A stretch of DNA of 6,728 nucleotides from Spirochaetaceae bacterium (GCA_028818385.1 JAPPNY010000213.1:1-6728), one strand, 5' to 3'. Numbered from the stretch's first letter, positions 1 through 5,172 are shown. Numbers and translations are program-made. Notes: a model not told the origin generated them from the letters alone.

Positions 1-305
1 CCGGCAGCGTCGTCACGGCGGCGCGGGAGCTGAGCAGCTTCTGCCTGCGCGGCGATGATGGCAGCGCGCCGATCGCGGCAGGGACCGCCCTGCAGATCGT
101 GGAGACGCGCGGATGGGGCGCAGCGATGGCGGAGGAACTGCCGGCGCTGAGCGAGGATGGCGATGCTGCTGCTAAGGTCGACGTGTGGAAGCGCGCGGCG
201 CTTGAGCTTCAGGAGATCGGGCTGTTCGAGGTACGCGAGACGGTCGCTGAGGTGACGCCGAGCGGCGCCATCGTGTTGGTCGACCGAGCGGTAGCGGTCT
301 CATGA
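1..305 (+). CDS. Partial unknown protein, 3' end only
   Basis: The reading frame starting at base 3 is open from the window edge to the TGA at 303-305, so this is the 3' end of a gene that begins upstream. About 100 codons are visible. The GTG at 99 could start a 68-residue version, but nothing favours it and the frame upstream reads as normal coding sequence. The product is acidic and alanine-rich, with a probable helical stretch around VWKRAALELQEIGLFEV. I recognise no domain or catalytic motif. It is the first visible gene of a five-gene chain and overlaps the next by ATGA, so the two are probably translationally coupled. Function unknown. Confidence 0.6.
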   Translation, partial: GSVVTAARELSSFCLRGDDGSAPIAAGTALQIVETRGWGAAMAEELPALSEDGDAAAKVDVWKRAALELQEIGLFEVRETVAEVTPSGAIVLVDRAVAVS

Positions 306-685
306 GGCACTACGTGATTGCCACGCGCGGGGTCATCTACCCGCGAGTGGCAGACTGTCAAGGCGGGATTGACACCGCCGTGGCAGCCGCCAGGCGCGCC
401 GCGCACGGTGGCGAGTGGGCAGTGTTCCTGCCGGCGGACCGCTCCAACACCGCCGGGACGATGCTCGTCCGTGGCAAAGGGCGCAAGGTGCGATGGTTCC
501 CGGCAGGCCGTGAGGCTGCCGGGCTGCCGCAGTGGGACAAGGACGCGGACCTGCGGCTGCGCAGGTTGCAGGACAGGCTGCGGGAGTGCGCCTGTTGTGG
601 CGGGTCGGGTTGGATACCGCTCGGGCCATCGCCGGGGATCTACGCGGTTGAGTGCGCGCTGTGCGCCGAGGCGGGTGCAGCGTGA
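302..685 (+). CDS. Small protein with C-terminal zinc-binding (CxxCxGxG) motif
   Basis: 127 residues from ATG 302, which overlaps the previous stop as ATGA. No good Shine-Dalgarno precedes it, so translation probably relies on coupling. Residues 1-90 show no known fold. The C-terminus has C96-A-C-C99-G-G-S-G103, which fits the CxxCxGxG knuckle of DnaJ-type zinc fingers, followed by a second pair, C118-A-L-C121. Together the two pairs could hold one zinc ion. In phage and plasmid genomes such knuckles often sit on small proteins of unknown role, so the motif suggests a structural zinc site and not an activity. The gene ends in a GTGA overlap with the next. Zinc binding is inferred from the pattern only. 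Confidence 0.72.
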   Translation: MRHYVIATRGVIYPRVADCQGGIDTAVAAARRAAHGGEWAVFLPADRSNTAGTMLVRGKGRKVRWFPAGREAAGLPQWDKDADLRLRRLQDRLRECACCGGSGWIPLGPSPGIYAVECALCAEAGAA

Positions 686-1020
686 GCGACACCATCACGA
701 CCCTGCACAACATCGTCCGCCAACAGGATAAGCCGCCCAAGAAGGAGCAGCCGCTCAACACCGGCGACCTGACCGAGGTCAGTGAGCCTGAGGCAGTCCC
801 TGGCCAGCACGGGCGCGACGGCATGATCCATCGGATCGAGTTCGTGGGCGGACGCTGCTACCGGCTGCGCTGCCGGGAGCTGAGCGACGGTTACATGAAG
901 GTGCGGCACACGGCGTGGACCATGAGCTACATCTTCGCGTTCGACGCTGCCGAGGCTTGGGCCTACCGCGGCGAAGTGCCTGAGGTTGGCAGCCGCTTTG
1001 TGGAGGTCACGCACCCATGA
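682..1020 (+). CDS. Unknown 112-residue protein
   Basis: I place the start at GTG 682, which overlaps the upstream stop as GTGA and has GAGGCGGG six bases before it. The in-frame ATG at 652 would overlap the previous gene by 34 bases and breaks the 4-base overlap pattern of this operon. The first 50 or so residues are polar and probably disordered (KPPKKEQP and acidic stretches). The remainder, beginning near GMIHRIEFVGGRCYRLRC, alternates hydrophobic and charged residues like a small beta-rich domain, with aromatic residues around the WTMSYIFAFDAAEAWAY region. No family is recognised. It ends in an ATGA overlap with the next gene, so it is part of the same coupled operon. Confidence 0.7.
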   Translation: MSDTITTLHNIVRQQDKPPKKEQPLNTGDLTEVSEPEAVPGQHGRDGMIHRIEFVGGRCYRLRCRELSDGYMKVRHTAWTMSYIFAFDAAEAWAYRGEVPEVGSRFVEVTHP

Positions 1021-1358
1021 AGCGGCACACGTCCGACAGAGACAAGCTGCCGGAGGTCGAGCTGCTGAAGCTGCACGGCCTGCGGATCACGGTTGAGCCC
1101 TATCCCAACGGGATACGGGCTCTTGCCGTCTACCAGGGCGATGACCGCCTGTACCACGGCGAGCCACAGGGCGCGCGCGCGTTCGTGGACGGCTACGACG
1201 TCGGCAAGAGCGAGCCGGTAAAGCACGCGGAGCTTGACCCGCGCCTGACCGACCTGGAGCTGCTGCGCGCGGCGCGCTCGATCCTGGAGGAACGGGGCGC
1301 CGACACCGAGAACCTGGGCCACGCGATCTGGTGCCTGGAGGGGCAGCCGGAAGAGTGA
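1017..1358 (+). CDS. Unknown protein, paralogue of the next gene
   Basis: 113 residues from ATG 1017, with GGAGGT at 1002-1007 and an ATGA overlap with the preceding stop. Residues 21-60 contain GLR followed by VYQGDDRLYHGEP and FVDGY. The same pattern recurs with identical internal spacing in the adjacent downstream gene (10 of 23 identical positions over residues 38-60). The C-terminal half, from about residue 72 (LDPRLTDLELLRAARSILEE), looks helical and is absent from the shorter neighbour. I do not recognise the family and can offer no function. The pairing points to a local duplication within the operon. It ends in a GTGA overlap. Confidence 0.7.
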   Translation: MKRHTSDRDKLPEVELLKLHGLRITVEPYPNGIRALAVYQGDDRLYHGEPQGARAFVDGYDVGKSEPVKHAELDPRLTDLELLRAARSILEERGADTENLGHAIWCLEGQPEE

Positions 1359-1552
1359 TCGACAAGACGCTGAACGCGCAGGCCGTACCGCTCGGCCTGC
1401 GTGTGCTGCTGCAAGGCAAGGGGAGCGCGGCACGGCACGTGTACCGCGACGATGAGCGGCTGTTCAGCGGCAGGCCGGGCCAGATCGAGGACTTTCTGGC
1501 GGGCTATGCCGCTGCGGCAGCGCAACGAGAGGGCGCAGGGCGGGGCTGCTGA
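1355..1552 (+). CDS. Short unknown protein, truncated paralogue of the preceding gene
   Basis: 65 residues from GTG 1355, whose GTGA overlaps the previous stop; GGAGGGG at 1337-1343 lies 11 bases upstream. The in-frame GTG at 1331 would give an eight-residue extension but a longer overlap than any other junction here. Residues 14-51 match residues 21-60 of the preceding product: GLR, then VY, D, RL, G, P, F and GY at the same spacing after a two-residue gap. It lacks the helical C-terminal half of its paralogue and ends in a low-complexity AAAAAQREGAGRGC tail. It is the last gene of the five-gene chain; its final codons overlap the 5' strand of the structured element at 1537-1591. Confidence 0.62.
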   Translation: MIDKTLNAQAVPLGLRVLLQGKGSAARHVYRDDERLFSGRPGQIEDFLAGYAAAAAQREGAGRGC

Positions 1553-1591
1553 GGCATGCCCCTGGGGCGAGTTAGATTCTCGCCCCGCCCT
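1537..1591 (+). other. tRNA-like acceptor stem plus T-arm-like hairpin
   Basis: Bases 1567-1571 (GCGAG) pair with 1579-1583 (CTCGC) around the seven-base loop TTAGATT. Directly after, 1584-1590 (CCCGCCC) pairs perfectly with 1538-1544 (GGGCGGG), and A1537-T1591 extends it. This is the coaxial T-arm/acceptor order of a tRNA. The loop differs from the canonical TTCGATT at one base (C56 to A). An alternative fold is a single 8-bp hairpin, GGGGCGAG 1564-1571 with CTCGCCCC 1579-1586. No anticodon arm is seen, so it is not a working tRNA. No U-run follows, so it is not a classical terminator. The 5' strand lies in the end of the preceding gene. Confidence 0.4.
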
Positions 1592-1641
1592 ATTCCCGCA
1601 GGCGCGATCAACGGCGCCGGGGGCAACAGGAGCATGGGAGC

Positions 1642-2088
1642 ATGACTCAGGCACAGCGCTTCATCAGGAGCGACCTGGACGACCGAGGGCGCGTGGCGCG
1701 GCTGCGCATCGTCGCCGTGAACGAGGAAGAGCGGCCGTACAGCACGGTGTGGACCCTGGCGGACGGCAGCCGAGTCGAGCGCGGCTGCGCCCGTGGCGTC
1801 GCCGCCTACGGCACGCTGGCGAGCCTGGAGACGCTGATCGAGCGTACTCTCAAGGCTGATCGCCAGACCGTGGCCTACTACCGGGGCTGCGAGCGCAGCG
1901 CGCGCCGCGCCTACCGCGCCACCGGCGCCGAGCACTGGCGCGCCGCTGCCGCGGAGTGGGTCATGGCCCGCTTTCGGCTGGAAACCGAGATCCGCGCCCA
2001 CCTGCGGGAGCTGATCCGCATCCGCCGGGGCACGCGCACCTACCGCGAGTACCGCACCGACCGCTACCTGCACCGGGCCGCGGCATAG
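1642..2088 (+). CDS. Unknown basic, arginine-rich protein
   Basis: 148 residues from ATG 1642, with AGGAG at 1628-1632 nine bases upstream. It follows an 89-base gap and so begins a new translational unit. The N-terminal 50 residues contain ARLRIVAVN and later RVERG at spacing similar to the LRI and RLYHG elements of the gene at 1017; this resemblance is weak and may be chance. The C-terminal 80 residues are rich in Arg, Ala and Tyr (YYRGCERSARRAYRA, RTYREYRTDRYLHRA) and look like basic helices, compatible with binding nucleic acid but not proof of it. No family recognised. A gap with two hairpins separates it from ssb. Confidence 0.68.
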   Translation: MTQAQRFIRSDLDDRGRVARLRIVAVNEEERPYSTVWTLADGSRVERGCARGVAAYGTLASLETLIERTLKADRQTVAYYRGCERSARRAYRATGAEHWRAAAAEWVMARFRLETEIRAHLRELIRIRRGTRTYREYRTDRYLHRAAA

Positions 2089-2100
2089 GTTGCACTTCAC

Positions 2101-2116
2101 CCGACCGACCGACCGA
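2101..2116 (+). repeat. Tetranucleotide tandem repeat, CCGA x4
   Basis: Four perfect copies of CCGA stand in the gap between the gene ending at 2088 and ssb. Such a short run may simply be replication slippage. Its position upstream of ssb also allows a spacing role, but nothing else in the sequence supports that. Confidence 0.8.
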
Positions 2117-2146
2117 ATCCCGACTCCCTCCCTGGAGAGGCGAAAC

Positions 2147-2175
2147 GCGGGCCAGGCGCAAACGCTTTGGCCCGC
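2147..2175 (+). terminator. GC-rich hairpin, possible terminator lacking a U-run
   Basis: GCGGGCCA (2147-2154) pairs perfectly with TGGCCCGC (2168-2175). The interior GGCG/CGC can add three more pairs, leaving CAAA as a tight loop. Only TT follows the stem, so a classical Rho-independent terminator is not satisfied. It lies after the 1642 gene and before ssb and could end or attenuate transcription, or protect mRNA ends. Confidence 0.45.
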
Positions 2176-2182
2176 TTGTCGT

Positions 2183-2202
2183 GCCGGGGGTGGCCGCCCG
2201 GC
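2183..2202 (+). other. Second hairpin upstream of ssb
   Basis: GCCGGG (2183-2188) pairs with CCCGGC (2197-2202) around an eight-base loop. It follows the 2147-2175 hairpin by seven bases and ends 22 bases before the ssb Shine-Dalgarno, so both stems would lie in the ssb leader if transcription starts upstream. In sequence this GC-rich, a 6-bp stem can arise by chance. Confidence 0.35.
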
Positions 2203-2240
2203 GCCTGAATGAGCCATGGCCTACAGGAGGGTTTTCAGTA

Positions 2241-2630
2241 ATGAACAACCTCAACTCCGTTCTGATCGAGGGCAACCTCGCCCGCGAGCCCGAGCTGCGC
2301 TACACGCCGAAAGGCACCCCGGTATGCACGCTGGTGCTGGCGTCGAACCGCTCCTACAAGGACCCGGAACGCCACGGCGAGCGCACCGAGGAAGTCTCGT
2401 TCTTCGAGACCACCACCTGGGGAAAGCTGGCGACCGTCTGCCACGAGCACTTGGCGAAGGGGCGCGGTGTGCGCGTGGTGGGTCGCCTGAAGCAGGAGCG
2501 ATGGGAAGACGACGCCGGCAACGCGCGCTCGAAGGTCGTCGTCATCGCCGAGCAGGTCGAGTTCCAGCCGCGCCGGCAAGAGAGCACGCGGCAGCAGGAG
2601 CTGGTCGAGTCTGCCGCTGCCGCGCGCTGA
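2241..2630 (+). CDS. ssb: Single-stranded DNA-binding protein
   Basis: 129 residues from ATG 2241, with a strong AGGAGG at 2225-2230 ten bases upstream. The in-frame start at 1956 would run through the preceding gene and is rejected. The OB-fold signature is clear: NSVLIEGNLAREPELRYTP (residues 5-23), VCTLVLASNR (28-37), VSFFETTTWGKLA (52-64) and GRGVRVVGRLKQERW (74-88), with W60 and W88 as likely base-stacking residues. SSBs coat single-stranded DNA during replication and recombination. Unlike host SSBs, it lacks the long disordered tail and acidic DDDIPF-type tip that recruit partner proteins, ending instead in AAAAR. This suits a phage or mobile-element SSB that does not dock the usual host partners (inference). 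Confidence 0.95.
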   Translation: MNNLNSVLIEGNLAREPELRYTPKGTPVCTLVLASNRSYKDPERHGERTEEVSFFETTTWGKLATVCHEHLAKGRGVRVVGRLKQERWEDDAGNARSKVVVIAEQVEFQPRRQESTRQQELVESAAAAR

Positions 2631-2643
2631 ACTGGAATCGGAC

Positions 2644-2666
2644 CCTCCACCCGTATAGGTGAGAGG
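2644..2666 (+). other. Hairpin directly after ssb
   Basis: CCTCCACC (2644-2651) pairs with GGTG (2658-2661) and GAGG (2663-2666), leaving A2662 bulged and CGTATA as the loop. It starts 13 bases past the ssb stop and directly abuts the longer hairpin at 2667-2700, so the two would stack end to end in RNA. Confidence 0.4.
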
Positions 2667-2700
2667 CGGGGCGGCCGGAGCCTGTCACTCGGTCGCCCCG
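2667..2700 (+). terminator. 11-bp GC-rich stem-loop after ssb, terminator-like without U-run
   Basis: CGGGGCGGCCG (2667-2677) pairs with CGGTCGCCCCG (2690-2700), eleven consecutive pairs including one G-U, around a 12-base loop. Only TTAACCC follows, so the usual U-tract is missing. It is the strongest stem in this gap and the best candidate for ending the ssb transcript or shielding its 3' end. Confidence 0.5.
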
Positions 2701-2737
2701 TTAACCCAGCGGTGCACGCATCTCAAGCAGTGCCGCG

Positions 2738-2750
2738 GGTTGGAGGAACC
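2738..2750 (+). promoter_or_regulatory. Shine-Dalgarno held in a small hairpin loop
   Basis: GGTT (2738-2741) and AACC (2747-2750) pair exactly around the loop GGAGG (2742-2746), which is the Shine-Dalgarno for the ATG at 2754. A 4-bp stem is weak, so the site would be displayed and not hidden. It supports 2754 as the start. Confidence 0.4.
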
Positions 2751-2753
2751 GTA

Positions 2754-2951
2754 ATGCAGAACCTTCGGGGTTCGCAACGGCGGCGCGCCGAGCGCCGTGA
2801 GAACAAGCAGGTAGCGCGCGAGCTGTTGACCGACACGGGCGCGCTGCGCGCCGCCCGCGAGCGCGTCATGGTCGAGACCGCGCCCATGGCGGCGAGAAAC
2901 ATGCCCACCGAGCAATGGGAGCGCGACCTGTGGGGACTCTCCGATGAGTAG
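2754..2951 (+). CDS. Small charged unknown protein
   Basis: 65 residues from ATG 2754, chosen because GGAGG (2742-2746) lies seven bases upstream; the in-frame ATG at 2712 has no such site. The N-terminus is strongly basic (RGSQRRRAERRENKQ, residues 5-19) and the rest is mixed-charge and helical, ending in acidic SDE. This looks like a small DNA- or RNA-associated accessory protein, but only charge supports that. Its last eight bases (ATGAGTAG) overlap the start of the next gene, so the two are coupled. No family recognised. Confidence 0.65.
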   Translation: MQNLRGSQRRRAERRENKQVARELLTDTGALRAARERVMVETAPMAARNMPTEQWERDLWGLSDE

Positions 2952-3225
2952 CACCCTGCGGACCGCAGTCGAGGACCTGCGCGCGGCGCTGGTCGACGAG
3001 GATGCCGGCAACGGCCACGTGCGTGACTGCCCGTTCGAGGTCGTCGAGGCCTGGGACGCCGCTGCGTTGGCGGAACTGAAAACACACCTGCAGGACTCCG
3101 CGCAGCCGGACGGCACGGCGCGCTGCGGCGCCGTCGAGGTGGTGACCATGAGTCACCACGAGATCAAGCGGGGGCGCATCACCTGCGCCGAGTGCCTGAT
3201 GGCGGTGCATGACGATGCCTGCTGA
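2944..3225 (+). CDS. Small protein with C/H/C/C zinc-knuckle pattern
   Basis: 93 residues from ATG 2944, overlapping the preceding gene by eight bases; GGGGA at 2932-2936 is a modest ribosome site. The N-terminal half is a charged helical segment (TAVEDLRAALVDEDAGNG, then WDAAALAELKTHLQD). The C-terminal half has C61, H71-H72, C81 and C84 in the arrangement CG-x8-HHEIKRGRITCAEC. This resembles short zinc-knuckle proteins common in phage and element genomes, where a Cys/His pair and a TCxxC hold one metal. C29 and C93 are extra cysteines of unclear role. Zinc binding is inferred; no activity is proposed. Confidence 0.68.
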   Translation: MSSTLRTAVEDLRAALVDEDAGNGHVRDCPFEVVEAWDAAALAELKTHLQDSAQPDGTARCGAVEVVTMSHHEIKRGRITCAECLMAVHDDAC

Positions 3226-3490
3226 GTGCCAGTCGGCCGCCGCGCCGGCGGACGTGTGGCGCACCGCGCAGGGCGCGGCAGTGCTGTGGCGCTTCGTCTA
3301 CCACGCCGGCGACCTGGATACCGCGAGCTTTCCATCGCAGTACGTGCAGCGCCACCCGAGCTTGGCGGATCTGAAAAAAGCGCCGGGCTATCCGATCCAG
3401 GCGCTGGCCTCCGATGGCGCGCTGCATCACGCGATCTGCGCCGGCCGCCAGAGCGGCGCGGGCGTGTTTCGCGTCGTGGAGAGCTGGTAA
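3209..3490 (+). CDS. Unknown 93-residue protein
   Basis: The start could be ATG 3209 or ATG 3215, two codons later in the same frame. Neither has a clear Shine-Dalgarno, so initiation is probably coupled to the preceding gene, which it overlaps by 17 or 11 bases. The product has aromatic and aliphatic segments (AVLWRFVYHAG, ASFPSQYVQRHP) and looks like a compact soluble domain. I recognise no family. Codon choice is GC-rich at third positions, as in its neighbours. Its stop TAA overlaps the next ATG by one base (TAATG), continuing the coupled layout. Confidence 0.6.
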   Translation: MTMPAECQSAAAPADVWRTAQGAAVLWRFVYHAGDLDTASFPSQYVQRHPSLADLKKAPGYPIQALASDGALHHAICAGRQSGAGVFRVVESW

Positions 3491-3741
3491 TGCGGCGCTA
3501 CGTGGTCGCGTGGTACGCGGTCGGCCGCTGGCAGCGCATCGGCCGCACCTGGTGGACCCGCTGGGGCGCCCGCCGCGCCGCGCAGCGCGTCCAGCGCACC
3601 GCGGTGTGCCATGCCACCAAAATCATCCGCCTGCCGCAGCACGGCTGCGCCAGGGTGCGCCCGCAGGGGCAAAGTGGTGCCTATACAACATCCGGGAGTG
3701 CCGGCGCGTCTGAGCGCCTCTCACGTCCGGCCTGTCAGTGA
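3490..3741 (+). CDS. Small Trp/Arg-rich protein with atypical 3' end
   Basis: 83 residues from ATG 3490, joined to the previous stop as TAATG, with GGAGAG at 3478-3483 six bases upstream. The N-terminal part is rich in Trp and Arg (YVVAWYAVGRWQRIG, WWTRWGARRAAQRV), which suggests nucleic-acid or membrane surface contact but identifies nothing. For roughly the first 57 codons third positions are almost all G or C. From about 3665 the frame switches to codons such as CAA, AGT, GGT, TAT, ACA and TCA, while the frame one base back stays GC-rich and reads AKWCLYNIRECRRV to a TGA at 3711-3713. The C-terminus may therefore be shifted or decayed. Confidence 0.5.
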   Translation: MRRYVVAWYAVGRWQRIGRTWWTRWGARRAAQRVQRTAVCHATKIIRLPQHGCARVRPQGQSGAYTTSGSAGASERLSRPACQ

Positions 3742-3768
3742 AACGAACCACAGGGAGAACCTTTGAAA

Positions 3769-4191
3769 ATGACCAGACACGAATCCTACGCGGCGAGCGC
3801 CCTGGCCGGGCTGCTTGCCGCTCGCACCAACCTCGACATCGAGGGCGAGATCGAGGCCGCGTGGCGCTACGCCGACGGCATGGAGGCCGCGGCGGCGCGC
3901 CGCGCCAAGCAGGACGTAGCCGACCAGCTTCCCTACGACTGCGAAGTGACCATCACGGCCGCGGCGCACCTCAGCTATGCGCTGCTGGAGGGCCTGGAGG
4001 CCGCCACCGAGCAGGGGATCGAGTACACCAACCGCGAGCGGCGCCTGATCGGCGAAGTACTTGACGCCTACGGCCGCGCCCGCGACGCCGGCAACTCATT
4101 TCAAGGCAGGTGCGAACTGACCCATACGTTCGACGAGGTCTGCCGCTTCACCTTCCTGCCGCCGCAGGAGGAACGGGAGGCGGCCGAGTGA
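3769..4191 (+). CDS. Unknown helical, alanine-rich protein
   Basis: 140 residues from ATG 3769; a TTG two codons earlier at 3763 is equally possible, because GGGAG (3753-3757) is 5 bases from TTG and 11 from ATG. Most of the product is predicted helix rich in Ala and Glu (ALAGLLAARTNLDIEGEIEAAW, the AAAARRAKQDVADQ region, LSYALLEGLEAATEQG). Two cysteines near residues 113 and 123 flank the LTHTFDEV stretch. No family is recognised. It overlaps the Toprim gene by GTGA, and its 3' end carries the two Shine-Dalgarno sites of that gene (AGGAGG 4166-4171, GGGAGG 4175-4180), so the two are very probably expressed together. A functional link is inference from this coupling. Confidence 0.7.
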   Translation: MTRHESYAASALAGLLAARTNLDIEGEIEAAWRYADGMEAAAARRAKQDVADQLPYDCEVTITAAAHLSYALLEGLEAATEQGIEYTNRERRLIGEVLDAYGRARDAGNSFQGRCELTHTFDEVCRFTFLPPQEEREAAE

Positions 4192-5111
4192 GCCGGGAGC
4201 AGTTCATCCATAAGCGCTTCGCACGGTCGTCGCTGGCGGTCATCGCGCAGGCCAACGCCATCATCGGCGAGTACGCGGCGCAGGGTTTCAAGCTGACCCT
4301 GCGCCAGCTCTACTACCAGTTCGTCGCCCGCGACCTGATCCCGAACACCGAGAGGTCTTACAAGCGCCTGGGAAACATCATCAGCGAGGCGCGGCTGGCC
4401 GGCCACGTGGACTGGGACGCCATCGAGGACCGCACGCGCGAGTTGACCGCGAATCCGCACTGGCAGGACCCCGAGGCAATCATCGCCGCCGCGGCTTCCA
4501 GCTACCGGATCGACAAGTGGGCCGAGCAAGACTTCCGGGTGGAGGTCTGGATCGAGAAGGAAGCACTGGTCGGCGTGGTGGAGCGGATCTGCCGCAGCCT
4601 GGACGTGGATTTCTTCGCCTGCCGCGGCTACGTGAGCCAATCCGAGCAGTGGGCGGCCGGCAAGCGCTTCGCGGAGTACGCGGCCAGCGGCCAGGAGGTT
4701 GTCGTCCTGCACCTGGGCGACCACGACCCCTCGGGGATCGACATGACCCGCGACAACGACGTGCGGCTGGCGCTGTTCGCGCGCGAGGACGTGACGGTGC
4801 GCCGGCTGGCCCTCAACTACGACCAGGTGGAAGCCTACGGGCCGCCGCCGAACCCGGCGAAGGTCTCCGACTCCCGCTACGAGGGCTACCTGCTGCGCTA
4901 CGGCGCCGAGTCCTGGGAGCTGGACGCGCTCAACCCGAACGTGCTGCAGGACCTGATCCGCGAGGCGGTGCTGGAGTACCGCGACGAGGATGCGTGGCAG
5001 CGGCTGCGCGAGCGCGAGGCCGCGGAACGGCGCCGCCTGCGCGAGGTCGAGGACCGCTGGGGCGAGGTTGTCGAGTTCCTGGGAGACCACGGCGGCAACG
5101 GCAGCGGCTGA
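4188..5111 (+). CDS. Toprim-domain protein resembling Spo11/topoisomerase VI subunit A
   Basis: 307 residues. GTG 4188 is chosen because it overlaps the upstream stop as GTGA and has GGGAGG seven bases before it; the in-frame start at 4110 lacks these. Residues 36-48 (LTLRQLYYQFVAR) match the winged-helix motif with paired tyrosines that carries the cleaving Tyr in Spo11 and Topo VI-A; Y43 would be the candidate here. Residues 118-126 (VEVWIEKEA) and 177-183 (GDHDPSG) supply the Glu and DxD of a Toprim metal site. NTERSYKRL and AIEDRTR (53-84) are typical of phage and element relatives. The C-terminus (about 265-300) is a charged helix. No Topo VI-B ATPase gene is in the window, so it probably works alone or with another partner; strand cleavage is unproven. 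Confidence 0.82.
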   Translation: MSREQFIHKRFARSSLAVIAQANAIIGEYAAQGFKLTLRQLYYQFVARDLIPNTERSYKRLGNIISEARLAGHVDWDAIEDRTRELTANPHWQDPEAIIAAAASSYRIDKWAEQDFRVEVWIEKEALVGVVERICRSLDVDFFACRGYVSQSEQWAAGKRFAEYAASGQEVVVLHLGDHDPSGIDMTRDNDVRLALFAREDVTVRRLALNYDQVEAYGPPPNPAKVSDSRYEGYLLRYGAESWELDALNPNVLQDLIREAVLEYRDEDAWQRLREREAAERRRLREVEDRWGEVVEFLGDHGGNGSG

Positions 5112-5120
5112 CCCCGGCCG

Positions 5121-5162
5121 CGAAATTCGGTCACGACCCGATCCGAGATTCGACCACGACCC
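5121..5162 (+). repeat. Imperfect 19-base direct repeat, 23-base period
   Basis: Copies at 5121-5139 (CGAAATTCGGTCACGACCC) and 5144-5162 (CGAGATTCGACCACGACCC) agree at 16 of 19 positions, separated by four bases. They lie just after the Toprim stop and upstream of the structured leader of the lipoprotein gene. A 23-base period is close to two helical turns, so a protein pair could bind the same DNA face, as at operators or iterons. Two copies are too few to call an origin. Confidence 0.55.
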
Positions 5163-5172
5163 ATTTCCGCGC

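Noticed and set aside
333..1014. Minus-strand frames over the first operon
   Set aside because: All are antisense to a chain of genes joined by exact 4-base overlaps, have no ribosome sites and show no family resemblance.
1564..1586. Integron attC or classical intrinsic terminator
   Set aside because: No RYYYAAC/GTTRRRY pair flanks the stem and no U-run follows it.
1956..2240. N-terminal extension of ssb
   Set aside because: The extension overlaps the 1642 gene, contains the hairpin-rich gap and precedes a strong Shine-Dalgarno with a normal SSB start at 2241.
2216..2662. Alternative frame across ssb
   Set aside because: Shadow of ssb; the OB-fold motifs are only in the 2241 frame.
3680..3685. 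Possible -10 promoter box TATACA
   Set aside because: It lies inside the 3490 gene and no matching -35 element at proper spacing could be identified.
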